Positions 33,196 to 41,544 of a DNA stretch of 64,000 nt are shown here, piece by piece (within the stretch, counting starts at the first letter, position 1; each line of letters begins with the position of its first letter). Source of the stretch: Vreelandella jeotgali Hwa (lineage in GTDB: Bacteria > Pseudomonadota > Gammaproteobacteria > Pseudomonadales > Halomonadaceae); NCBI RefSeq assembly GCF_000334215.1, contig NZ_AMQY01000011.1, positions 186,001 through 250,000 of the forward strand, in the 5' to 3' direction. The notes under the pieces were generated by a model. That model was given only the letters and a program-made list of their open reading frames with translations. It did no database searches and was not told where the DNA came from. The position numbers were made by a program, and so were the translations under genes.

Positions 33196-33608
33196 TGGCC
33201 AAGCGTAGTGCGCGTTCCCGGCGCTCAGGCTGGCCCCGAGCCGCCGTGGGTGCCTTGAGTTTGGCCGCGGCTGGCGGTCTGTATGCCGCTGGAGTACTTC
33301 CGCTCGCGCTGGTCGTCGCCCACGCCGTGTTTAGCTGCCTTTCGTTTCTGATGTACTGGAAAGATAAAAGGGCAGTCGAGCGCAACACCTGGCGGACGCC
33401 TGAAAGTACGCTGCACCTGCTGGATATTCTGGGCGGCTGGCCCGGTGGGCTTATCGCCCAGCAGAGCCTTCGTCACAAGATCAGCAAGAATGCATTTCAG
33501 GTGATGTTCTGGCTGTCTGCCGCGTGCAACCTAGGTGCTGCATGGCGGCTGGTTGAATCAGGCCACGCCGCGCGCTGGTCGCACCAAGTGCTCGCCTTGC
33601 TGGGCTGA
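33192..33608 (+). CDS. DUF1294 membrane protein
   Basis: A 138-residue membrane protein with a basic N-terminus and about three hydrophobic segments. It contains FLMYWKDKRAVERNTWRTPE, LLDILGGWPGGLIAQ and RHKISKNAFQVMFW, the hallmark motifs of DUF1294. Some family members carry an N-terminal cold-shock domain; this one does not. The ATG overlaps the upstream stop by four bases. Function unknown. Confidence 0.85.
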   Translation: MMAKRSARSRRSGWPRAAVGALSLAAAGGLYAAGVLPLALVVAHAVFSCLSFLMYWKDKRAVERNTWRTPESTLHLLDILGGWPGGLIAQQSLRHKISKNAFQVMFWLSAACNLGAAWRLVESGHAARWSHQVLALLG

Positions 33609-33684
33609 ATGCAGGATCGTGCTGCGCTTTTCATCGCGGAGCGCTGAAAAGTATTTGCCTGAGCAAGACATGCGCACTGATGGA

Positions 33685-34016
33685 AAAGCGCCTCTGCGGA
33701 GGCGTTATTTGTGCCTCTACGAAAAAAGCATGAGAAATGTGGCAGGGGCGTGGCAGGCTGGATGGGGAAATGCTAATTTGGCTTTAGAAGATTTTGGTGC
33801 TAGCGGGATGTGGCACTTCTCCTGATTTGGCTATGCGTGCAGCATTAATGTTCAGGCAAAATGCGCAAGCGTGCGAATCTTGCTTAGGCTGCCGAGCTAT
33901 TCTTGATGCTCTATGATATCAATGAGTTAGGGAAAGAAAGTTAGGCTGGATAATTTTGTTGAACTAGCCGGCGCGTTTATTCAATATCCGAGAGTTCCGT
34001 CTAATATCTGTTATGC
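33685..34016. repeat. left flank copy B (homologous to 24119-24672)
   Basis: This stretch starts with the same hairpin (AAAAGCGCCTC, then GAGGCG), continues with GCATGAGAAATGTGGCAG, and ends with GTTCCGTCTAATATCTGTTATG, matching copy A. A stem is preserved by a paired change: GAACT/AGTTC here, GAACG/CGTTC in copy A. No gene was found between 33609 and 34036. The copy ends exactly at the presumed cassette insertion point G34010/T34011. Confidence 0.75.
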
Positions 34017-34036
34017 AAACCTGATAAGGAGGTTTG

Positions 34037-35398
34037 GTGGATCTTAACGATAAAAACCTAGAGCTGTTATTGGCTAATCAGTTTGAAATTGACTGTATTC
34101 AAATTGAGCTAAAACAACAAAAAGATGATGACCCTATTATTTACTCCGGGCCTGGATCAATAACCCAGAAGCCAGATGGAAACTTCCACTTAAAGCTTTA
34201 CCATTCTTTTAATGACGTTACTAAAGAGTTGATGCCAAGTCTTGGTAATACTATGCCGGGAAAAATTATTAGAAAAGAAGAGTTTTTTAGCATGGAGGCT
34301 GTGGATATATCCGGCAACACATGGACAGCAGATGACATCTCTGTACCCGAAGGCTTCTCTATCCCCGCCACAGGAAAAATTGTCAAAAGTAAAATTAGGA
34401 ATTTATGCTGCGAGAAATATAGAGAAGGTGTTGTTAATAAAACATCAACTTTCTTCTTCTTGGTTATTCCCGGAAAGCATCATATCCCATGTAATGAGTG
34501 GGAAGAAGGCAAAGGAGGAGGCCAGTCACTAAATACCTGCAAAGTAAATATTTCGGGTATCGATATTGAAATCAAAGATAGAGAAAATTGTTTAACTGTA
34601 AGAGCGGACGACTCTGCTGGGAATATGAGCGAAAGCTTCAAAGAGCGCCTTATTGAGGCAATAAGTATAGTATTTGGAAAGTTATGTCCCGTTTTATATT
34701 CTTCATATTCTGCTCATAATACGAGAACGTCTATTCTTAGAAGCATCTCCAGCAATACGCCTAATCAAAGAATGGCTACTCCAATAAAACACCGTGCTCC
34801 TTGGGAAGTTTCTAACTTTCGAGAGTTCATTGAAAAGTACCTCAATAGCTTCGAAAGCGAGCACAATTTATTTTATGGGTATTGGCATAAGATAAATCGC
34901 TCATGGCAAGGTGGGATTGAAAGTGCGGCGCTTTCAATAAGCACAGCGATTGAAGGGGTAACTAAGAATTACTACTCGGAGTATGGTTTTCCGGACGATG
35001 AGATAGTTCAGCAAGCGAATGAGGCGAAATCTCTAATTAAGAAGCTAGACATTGGCGAACGAATAAAGAGAAGAATACAATCAAGTGTTGGTCAAGTTAA
35101 ATCATCTAGTCCCAAGAATGCTTTATATAAACTTGCCGACGAAGGCAAAGTAGATAGAAATCTAGTAGGTGCTTGGGTTTCGCTCAGAAACAAATCTGCA
35201 CATGCAGACAACCTAGACGAAGATATAGGAGTGCTTCAGAGCTATATAGACGAGGTCTATAAATGTCAAAACCTTTTTAACGTCCTGCTACTACTGAAAA
35301 TCGGATTCGATGGGAAGTATCAAGATTTGTCAAAAGATGGTTGGTCTGAAAATACTCTTGTCCTAGATTCAGAGAAAGAAGGTCAAGATAATGCATAA
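34037..35398 (+). CDS. HEPN-like domain protein, cassette gene (putative abortive infection)
   Basis: A 453-residue protein of unknown family, AT-rich and lysine-rich unlike its neighbours. The N-terminal ~230 residues are beta-rich. The C-terminal ~170 are helical, with IESAALSISTAIEGVTKNYY and then WVSLRNKSAH (Arg384 to His389), followed by LLLLKIGFDGKYQDLSKDGW. The R-x4-H motif within a helical domain is the signature of HEPN RNases, and the general plan (beta-rich front, HEPN end) recalls ApeA-type abortive-infection proteins. GTG 34037 was chosen because AAGGAGG lies four bases upstream; TTG 34034 is too close to that site. The stop codon lies inside the attC site, typical of a gene cassette. 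Confidence 0.62.
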   Translation: MDLNDKNLELLLANQFEIDCIQIELKQQKDDDPIIYSGPGSITQKPDGNFHLKLYHSFNDVTKELMPSLGNTMPGKIIRKEEFFSMEAVDISGNTWTADDISVPEGFSIPATGKIVKSKIRNLCCEKYREGVVNKTSTFFFLVIPGKHHIPCNEWEEGKGGGQSLNTCKVNISGIDIEIKDRENCLTVRADDSAGNMSESFKERLIEAISIVFGKLCPVLYSSYSAHNTRTSILRSISSNTPNQRMATPIKHRAPWEVSNFREFIEKYLNSFESEHNLFYGYWHKINRSWQGGIESAALSISTAIEGVTKNYYSEYGFPDDEIVQQANEAKSLIKKLDIGERIKRRIQSSVGQVKSSSPKNALYKLADEGKVDRNLVGAWVSLRNKSAHADNLDEDIGVLQSYIDEVYKCQNLFNVLLLLKIGFDGKYQDLSKDGWSENTLVLDSEKEGQDNA

Positions 35399-35464
35399 CA
35401 AGTCGCTGCAGTTGACCGCTGTTCCGCTTCGCTCCACAGCGGCAACTGAGCTCAGGCGTTATAT
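35393..35464 (+). other. attC recombination site 3 (well formed)
   Basis: The 72-bp element reads GCATAACAAGTCG at the left and GAGCTCAGGCGTTATAT at the right. The arms CAGTTG-A-CCGCTGT and ACAGCGG-CAACTG pair over 13 bp with one bulged A, the classical extrahelical base of attC, around a short variable loop. The recombination point would be between G35458 and T35459. Cassette size from T34011 is about 1,448 bp. Confidence 0.85.
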
Positions 35465-35517
35465 CCCAAGCAACACCCCACCTACCACCGAGCCACCTAA
35501 AACGCATCCCTCAAACG

Positions 35518-35561
35518 TAAAAACGCCCCCTTTGCATAGCACAGCAAAGGGGCGTTTTGCT
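35518..35561. terminator. bidirectional terminator
   Basis: AAAACGCCCC-CTTTG and CAAAG-GGGCGTTTT form a long stem with an A-run on one side and a T-run on the other. It works in both directions, ending the symporter gene on the minus strand and any readthrough from the cassette. Confidence 0.85.
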
Positions 35562-35579
35562 TACCGGACGTCTAACCCA

Positions 35580-36827
35580 TCAGGCCTGATTCGGGCCGTT
35601 GTAGATCTCTTCGTCCAGTTCGCCTTCGCTTTTGCCCACCAGGGTGGTCACCATCAGGTCGCCGGCGACGTTGACGCTGGTGCGGGCCATGTCGAGGATG
35701 CGGTCGATGCCCGCGACCACGGCGATGGCTTCCAGCGGCAGGCCCACCTGAGCCATGACGATGGAGAGCATGATCAGCCCCGCGCCGGGGACGCCGGCGG
35801 TGCCGATGGAGGCCAGCGTACCGGTGAGGATGATCATGCCGTAGTCGGCCATGCTCAGGTCAACGCCCAGCATCTGGGCGATGAACAGCGTGACCACGCC
35901 CTGGTACAGCGCGGTGCCGTCCATGTTGATGGTCGCGCCCACCGGCAGCACAAAGCCCGACACGCCTTCGGAGACGCCGAGGTTTTTCTGCGCGCAGCGC
36001 AGCGACACCGGCAGGGTGCCGGACGACGAGGCCGAGGAGTAGGCCACCACCAGGGCGTCGATGATGCCGCTCAGGTAGCGTTTGGGGTTGAGCCGGCCGA
36101 GCAGCGCCAGAAGCCCGCTGTACACCGCCAGCACGTGCAGCACGCTCGCCAGGTAGGCCACGCCGATGACCTTGGCCAGCGGTAGCAGCACCTCAAGCCC
36201 GTAGTTGCCGGCGACGAAGGCGATCAGCCCGAACACGCCGAAGGGAGCAAAGGCCATGACGATCTCGGTGAGCTTGTACATGGCCTCGGCGAAGCTCTCG
36301 AACAGGCGCACCACCGGCTCGCCCTTGTCGCCGATCAGCATCAGCGAGACCCCCAGGCCGATGGCGAAAACGATGATCTGCAGAATATTGCCTTCGGCCA
36401 GGGCGTCGATGGGATTCTGCGGCACCAGGTTGACCAGAATTTCCACCAGCGACGGCGCATCCTTGGCTTCCATCGGCTGGTCAAAGCTCATGTCCACCCC
36501 GGCGCCGGGCTGAAACAGCGTCGAGGCCAAAAGCCCGATGGCAATGGCAAAAGCGGTGGTAATCAGATACAGCCCGATGGTGCGCGCGCCGATGCGGCCC
36601 ATTTTCTGCGGGTCGCGCATGGCGGTAATGCCCACCACCAGGGTGGAAAACACCAGCGGCACGATCAGCATCTTGATAGCGCTGATGAAGATATCGCCCA
36701 GCGGCTTGAACACGCCGGCGTTTTCGCCCATCAGGGCGCCGGCGACGATGCCCAGAAACAGGCCGGCAAGAATGCGTTGCCAGAGCGGGATGCGTCGCCA
36801 GAAATGAATAGGGGAACCGGCTGCCAT
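35580..36827 (-). CDS. dicarboxylate/amino acid:cation symporter (DAACS, GltP/GltT-like)
   Basis: A 415-residue inner-membrane transporter of the glutamate/aspartate or C4-dicarboxylate:cation symporter family. Family motifs present are the serine-rich AYSSASSSGTLPVS (re-entrant loop HP1), LPVGATINMDGTALYQ (NMDGT), a second re-entrant loop around GTLASIGTAGVPGAG, and VAGIDRILDMARTSVNVAGD near the end. It takes up glutamate, aspartate or a similar acid with Na+ or H+. AGGAG precedes the ATG. A good terminator follows the stop. Confidence 0.92.
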   Translation of the reverse strand: MAAGSPIHFWRRIPLWQRILAGLFLGIVAGALMGENAGVFKPLGDIFISAIKMLIVPLVFSTLVVGITAMRDPQKMGRIGARTIGLYLITTAFAIAIGLLASTLFQPGAGVDMSFDQPMEAKDAPSLVEILVNLVPQNPIDALAEGNILQIIVFAIGLGVSLMLIGDKGEPVVRLFESFAEAMYKLTEIVMAFAPFGVFGLIAFVAGNYGLEVLLPLAKVIGVAYLASVLHVLAVYSGLLALLGRLNPKRYLSGIIDALVVAYSSASSSGTLPVSLRCAQKNLGVSEGVSGFVLPVGATINMDGTALYQGVVTLFIAQMLGVDLSMADYGMIILTGTLASIGTAGVPGAGLIMLSIVMAQVGLPLEAIAVVAGIDRILDMARTSVNVAGDLMVTTLVGKSEGELDEEIYNGPNQA

Positions 36828-36990
36828 GATGCGTCTCCTATGATGTTTATAACTGTTGTTTTACAGAAGGGCAGGGATTCTAACGGTAAATATGCGGCGG
36901 GATAAACGTATTTCTGTTCACGATTTCGCGCCGAAGTGGCGCCGGTGAACGCGCTGGCCCACGCCGGAGGAGAAAGCCCGCTGCCGGGCC

Positions 36991-37020
36991 TTGACGGTCA
37001 TCGCGCTGCCCGTCTATAAC
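36991..37020 (+). promoter_or_regulatory. sigma-70-like promoter before the CNNM gene
   Basis: TTGACG (36991-36996) and TATAAC (37015-37020) are spaced by 18 bp. If used, transcription would begin near 37027, so the TTG at 36991 cannot be the translation start. Confidence 0.55.
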
Positions 37021-38070
37021 GGCGCGATATCTTCCGTCGCGCCGAGGGCCTATGCTGCTGTTGATCGTTATCTGATCGTTATCGCCGTTTTAGCCATCGG
37101 CTTTTCCTTTCTGTGCTCGATACTCGAAGCCGCCTTGCTCTCGCTAACGCCGAGCTACATTGCCCGGCTGCGCGACGAAAAGCCTGCCCTGCACGCCTCT
37201 CTTGACCGCCTCAAGGCCAACATTGACCGCCCGCTGGCGGCGATTCTGACGCTCAATACCATTGCCCATACGGTAGGTGCCACCGCCGTGGGCGCCCGGG
37301 CGGCCACGGTGTTCGGCGAGGCTTGGGTGGGCATGGTGTCGGCGGTGATGACGCTGTTGATTTTGATCTTTTCCGAAATTATTCCCAAGACCCTGGGGGC
37401 GACCCACTGGCAGCGCCTGGCGGTGATGCTGCCGACGGTGCTGCGGGTGATGACGGCGGCGTTGCTGCCGTTTATCTGGCTGTCCGAGCAGATTACCCGG
37501 CGGCTGGGCGGGCGCGATGAAAATGCCGTCGACCTGCGCGACGAGATCAAGGTGCTGGCCCGGGTGGGCCAGGAGAAGCAGGTGCTGGACGCCGACGAGA
37601 CGCGCACCATTACCAACGTGCTCAACCTGCACGAGATTCCCGTGTCTCGGGCGATGACGCCGCGCATCGTGTGCCAGACGGTGCTGCTGCACATGACGGT
37701 GGCCGAGTTCGAGGCGGCGTACGGCCAGGCGCTGTTTACCCGCTTTCCAGTGATGGACAGCGGCGAGCAGGCGTTTGGCTACGTGCACAAGGTCGACATG
37801 TATCAAGCCGAGCGCGACGCCACCATGAAGTCGATGATGCACCCCATCGGCCGGCTGGAAGCCCAGCAGGACGTCGAGCAGGCGTTTACCGCCATGCTCG
37901 ACGACAATCATCACATGCGCGCGGTCTACGATACCCACGGCAGCTTTGTCGGGCTGATTACCCTGGAAGACGTGATCGAGACCCTGCTGGGCCAGGAGAT
38001 CGTCGATGAAACCGACCGCGTGGACAACCTGCAAAGCTATGCTTGCCAGCGCTGGCTGCAGCGCATTTAG
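36991..38070 (+). CDS. CNNM/CorC-type transporter (HlyC/CorC family), start frameshifted
   Basis: The frame encodes a DUF21 membrane domain (FSFLCSILEAALLSLTPSYIA, later SEIIPKTLGATHW) and CBS domains (VSRAMTPR; then FVGLITLEDVIETLLGQEIVDE). CNNM proteins are linked to Mg2+ or Co2+ transport; the CorC transporter-associated domain is missing, as in many short members. The natural start is probably ATG 37052 (GAGG four to five bases upstream), giving MLLLIVI; an exact 11-bp duplication (37062-37083) then shifts the frame. Removing one copy gives MLLLIVIAVLAIGFSFLCS, a normal N-terminus. As it stands the frame opens only from TTG 36991, which overlaps a likely -35 box. The protein may be made poorly or not at all. 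Confidence 0.8.
   Translation: MTVIALPVYNGAISSVAPRAYAAVDRYLIVIAVLAIGFSFLCSILEAALLSLTPSYIARLRDEKPALHASLDRLKANIDRPLAAILTLNTIAHTVGATAVGARAATVFGEAWVGMVSAVMTLLILIFSEIIPKTLGATHWQRLAVMLPTVLRVMTAALLPFIWLSEQITRRLGGRDENAVDLRDEIKVLARVGQEKQVLDADETRTITNVLNLHEIPVSRAMTPRIVCQTVLLHMTVAEFEAAYGQALFTRFPVMDSGEQAFGYVHKVDMYQAERDATMKSMMHPIGRLEAQQDVEQAFTAMLDDNHHMRAVYDTHGSFVGLITLEDVIETLLGQEIVDETDRVDNLQSYACQRWLQRI
37062..37083. repeat. exact 11-bp tandem duplication
   Basis: TGATCGTTATC occurs twice head to tail within the first codons of the CNNM gene, changing the frame by two bases. Loss of one copy would restore a continuous frame from ATG 37052. Confidence 0.95.
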
Positions 38071-38158
38071 CGAGCACGCCGATCGCCCTGAGGCGCCGGT
38101 CGAGTTAAGGTAGCGCCCACGCCGTTACGGCAAAAACACACAAGCGGGCTGATCGACA

Positions 38159-38935
38159 ATGCAAAACATGCTGTTATTGGGATTTCTGGGCAGTCTGGTG
38201 GCCGGCATGATGACTGCCGTGGGCGCGCTGCCGGTGCTGATGGGAAAAACGCCCGGGCGAGCGTTTCGTGACCTGGCGCTGGGCTTTGCCGCCGGGGTGA
38301 TGCTGGCGGCGTCGTTCTTTTCGCTGATTATTCCCGCGCTGGACGCGGCCGGCGAGCACTATGCCAACGGCGCCGTGCCGGCCGCGATCGTTTGTCTGGC
38401 GATTTTGTTCGGTATGGGCGCCATTGCCTTTTTGAACGAGCGCCTGCCTCACGAGCATTTTACCCAGGGGCGCGAAGGCCCCGCGGTGGCATCGCTGCGC
38501 CGGGTATGGCTGTTCGTGTTTGCCATTTCCATCCATAACCTGCCGGAAGGGCTGGCGGTGGGCGTGGGCTTCGGCGCGAACGGCATGGAAGGCGGGATGC
38601 CGCTGGCGCTGGGTATCGGCCTGCAAAACATGCCCGAAGGACTGGCAGTGGCCGTGGCGTTGATGGGGGAAGGCTATTCACGCTGGCGCGCGTTCGGTAT
38701 TGCCACGCTAACCGGGCTGATCGAGCCGCTGGGCGGGCTGTTCGGTGCAAGCGTGGTGACGCTTTCGCAGATGCTGCTGCCCTGGGGGCTGGCGTTCGCC
38801 GCGGGTGCCATGCTCTACGTCATCAGCCATGAGATTATTCCCGAAACCCACCGCAGCGGCCACCAGAACAAGGCCACGCTGGGCCTTGCGCTGGGGCTGG
38901 TGATCATGCTGTTTCTGGACGTGTGGCTGGGCTAG
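38159..38935 (+). CDS. ZIP family metal transporter (ZupT/GufA-like)
   Basis: A 258-residue membrane protein of about eight helices. It has both ZIP metal-path motifs: ISIHNLPEGLAVGVGFG (helix 4) and GLQNMPEGLAVAVAL (helix 5), plus a His/Glu-containing loop (ERLPHEHFTQGREG) and a late HEIIPETHRSGHQN. It most likely imports Zn2+, Fe2+ or Mn2+ across the inner membrane. This is a more canonical ZIP protein than the one at 11637. It lies downstream of the CNNM gene on the same strand with an 88-bp gap. Confidence 0.88.
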   Translation: MQNMLLLGFLGSLVAGMMTAVGALPVLMGKTPGRAFRDLALGFAAGVMLAASFFSLIIPALDAAGEHYANGAVPAAIVCLAILFGMGAIAFLNERLPHEHFTQGREGPAVASLRRVWLFVFAISIHNLPEGLAVGVGFGANGMEGGMPLALGIGLQNMPEGLAVAVALMGEGYSRWRAFGIATLTGLIEPLGGLFGASVVTLSQMLLPWGLAFAAGAMLYVISHEIIPETHRSGHQNKATLGLALGLVIMLFLDVWLG

Positions 38936-38939
38936 CCGT

Positions 38940-39824
38940 TTAGCCCTGCGGCTGGCGATAGCTTTCCACCAGAATCGCCGGGTCGTCGCCGGCGTGGCCG
39001 CGTGTGGCCTGAGCGCGCAGCAGTTGGGCGGCAAGGCCGCTCATGGGGGTGGCGCTGTGGCTGCGTTGGCTTTGTGCGACGGCCATGTCCAGATCCTTGA
39101 GCAGGGTGCGCAAATGCCAGGGCGGGTTGGCGTAGTCGGCTGCCGCCATGCGCGGGGTCAGAATCCGAAACGGTTTGGAGTCGGCAAAGCCGCCGGATAG
39201 CGCTTCGACCAGGCGGGTGGCGTCCACGCCGCTGGATTCCGCCAGCGCTACGGTTTCGGCGAGCACCGCCGCCTGGCAGCCGACGACCATCTGATTGCAG
39301 ACCTTGGTCAGCTGGCCGCTGCCCACTTCGCCCATGTGGGTGACACGGGCGGAAAGCGGTTCCAGCAGCGGCTCCACGGCTGCCACGTCATCGGCGGTGC
39401 CGCCGCACATGATGGCCAGGCTGCCGGCTTCGGCGCCGGCCACGCCGCCGGAGACGGGGCTGTCGACCCAGGCCATGCCGCAGCCGTGGCTGAGCCGTTC
39501 GGCAAAATCCCGAGTAGCGGCCGGGTCGCTGCTGGAAAAGTCCACCAGCCGCTGGCCGGCGCGGCCGGTTTCCGCGACGCCGCCGTCGCCGAAGACCACG
39601 CTTTCCACCGCGGCGGTGTTGGCCAGGCAGAGCATGATAACGTCAACGCTTCGGGTCAGCTCGGTCAGGCTGCCGGCCACTCGGGCGCCGTCGGCGGCCA
39701 GGGCGTCGGCTTTTGCCGGCGAGCGGTTCCAGACCGTGACGTCAAGGCCGGCCTGCAGAAGGCGTCGCGTCATGGGCGTGCCCATGAGGCCGGTGCCGAT
39801 AAATCCGAGCCGTAGCGTGCGCAT
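38940..39824 (-). CDS. NAD(P)-dependent beta-hydroxyacid dehydrogenase (3-hydroxyisobutyrate/GarR family)
   Basis: A 294-residue enzyme with the N-terminal dinucleotide motif LGFIGTGLMGTPMTRRLL, the substrate-binding motif DSPVSGGVAGAEAG, and GEVGSGQLTKVCNQM with the catalytic Lys. Members oxidise 3-hydroxyisobutyrate, tartronate semialdehyde, 6-phosphogluconate-like acids or related compounds; the exact substrate is open. GGGAGA precedes the ATG. It lies 38 bp downstream of the isocitrate dehydrogenase-like gene on the same strand, probably in one transcript. Confidence 0.87.
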   Translation of the reverse strand: MRTLRLGFIGTGLMGTPMTRRLLQAGLDVTVWNRSPAKADALAADGARVAGSLTELTRSVDVIMLCLANTAAVESVVFGDGGVAETGRAGQRLVDFSSSDPAATRDFAERLSHGCGMAWVDSPVSGGVAGAEAGSLAIMCGGTADDVAAVEPLLEPLSARVTHMGEVGSGQLTKVCNQMVVGCQAAVLAETVALAESSGVDATRLVEALSGGFADSKPFRILTPRMAAADYANPPWHLRTLLKDLDMAVAQSQRSHSATPMSGLAAQLLRAQATRGHAGDDPAILVESYRQPQG

Positions 39825-39862
39825 GCTGTTTCTCCCGTGTCAGGCGGACAGGTCGGGTGCTG

Positions 39863-40882
39863 TTAGATCCGAGCCCTGGCGGATTCCACCAGCGCTTCGG
39901 CGAAGGAGCTGGTGGTGCCTTCGCCGCCCATGTCGGCGGTAACCATGTCGCGGCGGTTTTCCAGCACGTCGCGGATACCTTCGCGGATGGCGGTGCCCTT
40001 GGTGTTCATGCCCAGGTGGTCGAGCAGCTGGGCGGCGCCGAGCAGCAGGGCGCAGGGGTTGGCCATTTGCTTGCCGGCGATGTCGGGTGCCGAGCCGTGC
40101 ACGGCCTCAAAAATCGCGGCCTTGTCGCCGATGTTGGCACCCGGAGCCAGCCCCAGACCGCCGACCAGGCCGGCGCAAAGATCGGAGGTGATGTCGCCGA
40201 ACAGGTTGGTGGTGACCACGACATCGAACTGATGCGGGTCCATCACCAGCTGCATGCAGGCGTTGTCGATGATCATCTCGCGGAATTCGATTTCCGGGTA
40301 GTCCCGGGCGACTTCGCGCGCCACGTCGAGGAACAGGCCCGAGGCGGTCTTGATGATGTTGGCCTTGTGCAGGGCGGTGACCTTTTTGCGGCCGTTCCGG
40401 CGAGCCAGCTCAAAGGCATAGCGCACGATGCGTTCGGAGCCGTGGCGCGTTACCTTGATCTGCGACAGCCCGGTGTTGCCGTCGTCTTCCATTACCTGGC
40501 CGTCGGAGAGGTAGGCCCCTTCGGTATTTTCGCGCACGGTAATCATGTCGATATTGTCGTAACGCGAGCGGGTGCCGGGGAAGCTGATCGCCGGGCGCAC
40601 GTTGGCGTAGAGGTCGAAATGCCGACGCAGCTGCACGTTGATCGACGAGAAGCCCTTGCCGATGGGCGTGGTCAGCGGGCCTTTCAGCGCCAGGCCGTGC
40701 TTTTCGATCGTCTCCAGCGAGGAGCCGGGAATCAGCGTGCCGTGCTCTTCCAGTGCACCCAGGCCGGCATCGACAAAGTCATACTGCAGACCGCAGTCCA
40801 GCGCATCGAGAACGCGCAGGGTCGCATCCATGATCTCGGGACCAATGCCGTCGCCCTTGATGACTGCAATAGACTGGCTCAT
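39863..40882 (-). CDS. isocitrate/isopropylmalate dehydrogenase family protein (NAD-IDH-like)
   Basis: A 339-residue decarboxylating dehydrogenase. Seen are IAVIKGDGIGPEIMDATL at the start, an LYANVRPAISFPG substrate loop with Arg, VRENTEGAYLSDGQ, and the metal-site segment VTTNLFGDITSDLCAGL, followed by HGSAPDIAGKQMANP. Sequence and length fit the NAD-dependent isocitrate dehydrogenases of the IDH3-like type, rather than LeuB or the large NADP-IDH. It may also act on homoisocitrate or tartrate. AAGGAGC lies before the ATG. Proximity to the 3-hydroxyacid dehydrogenase suggests a shared catabolic context. Confidence 0.82.
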   Translation of the reverse strand: MSQSIAVIKGDGIGPEIMDATLRVLDALDCGLQYDFVDAGLGALEEHGTLIPGSSLETIEKHGLALKGPLTTPIGKGFSSINVQLRRHFDLYANVRPAISFPGTRSRYDNIDMITVRENTEGAYLSDGQVMEDDGNTGLSQIKVTRHGSERIVRYAFELARRNGRKKVTALHKANIIKTASGLFLDVAREVARDYPEIEFREMIIDNACMQLVMDPHQFDVVVTTNLFGDITSDLCAGLVGGLGLAPGANIGDKAAIFEAVHGSAPDIAGKQMANPCALLLGAAQLLDHLGMNTKGTAIREGIRDVLENRRDMVTADMGGEGTTSSFAEALVESARARI

Positions 40883-41149
40883 ATCGTGCTCCTTAACTAA
40901 ACGCTGAACGGCGGACTGCGCCGGATGACGGATAAGCGGGAAAGCGGCGCTCGGAGGTGCCGGCTGCCGTGCTCACCCGCGGCGTCATGGTACGCCAACC
41001 GGCGATAAAACGTCACCCTGGCGGAGGATTTCCCCTGATAGGGTCGGGGTCTTCGCTGCTATGCTGAAGGCCGGGCTTGTCGATGAAAGGACAGTGCGGC
41101 GTTGTCGCATTGAACCGGCGGGCCGCCGATGGATAACCGGAGAGGTTGC

Positions 41150-41503
41150 ATGCTGACCGAGACAGGCGCGCTGGCACTCAGTCGGCCGGCGCTGATAACG
41201 ACGGGCGTGGTGGCGGTTGCGCTGGTGCTGTGGCTGGCGGTGCGTCTGGTGCGCCAGCGCCGGATTGCCATACGCGGCGGCCTGGAAGCGCTGCGCGACG
41301 CCCGCGCCACTGCGCTTTATGGCTTTGGTAAGCGTGGCCATGTGCAGCTACGCGGCGAGCGCTGGCGAGCACGAAGCCGCACCCCGGTTGCCGACGGCGA
41401 CGTGGTTCGGGTGGTGCGCGTGGAGGGGTTGACCCTTTATGTCGCGCCCGCGCCATCCGCCGCCCGATGCTCAACGGAGACTCAAAGCCCAACCGATACT
41501 TGA
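41150..41503 (+). CDS. short NfeD-like protein, slipin partner
   Basis: The 117-residue protein has one hydrophobic helix ([18 protein letters not shown]) and a C-terminal OB-like domain: [20 protein letters not shown] and [18 protein letters not shown], the core NfeD pattern. Short NfeD proteins pair with slipins in the membrane, as encoded immediately downstream. GGAGAGG precedes ATG 41150; an earlier ATG at 41129 is possible. The upstream gap of 267 bp to the IDH gene shows no other gene. Confidence 0.75.
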   Translation: MLTETGALALSRPALITTGVVAVALVLWLAVRLVRQRRIAIRGGLEALRDARATALYGFGKRGHVQLRGERWRARSRTPVADGDVVRVVRVEGLTLYVAPAPSAARCSTETQSPTDT

Positions 41504-41544
41504 CGTTGGACGAATACTCGACGTTCAAAAGAAGGAGCCGAATC

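Noticed and set aside
31707..33608. RhuM, LprI-like and DUF1294 genes as part of a prophage
   Set aside because: No integrase, capsid, tail or lysis genes are present, and the LprI-like and DUF1294 genes have normal chromosomal composition.
35391..36185. Plus-strand frame running from the attC site across the symporter gene
   Set aside because: It is antisense to the DAACS symporter and crosses an attC and a terminator; no domain is recognisable.
36991..37051. TTG 36991 as the genuine start of the CNNM gene
   Set aside because: The extra N-terminal residues do not resemble the family, the codon overlaps a likely -35 box, and an ATG with a good ribosome site exists in the frame that is restored by removing the 11-bp duplication.
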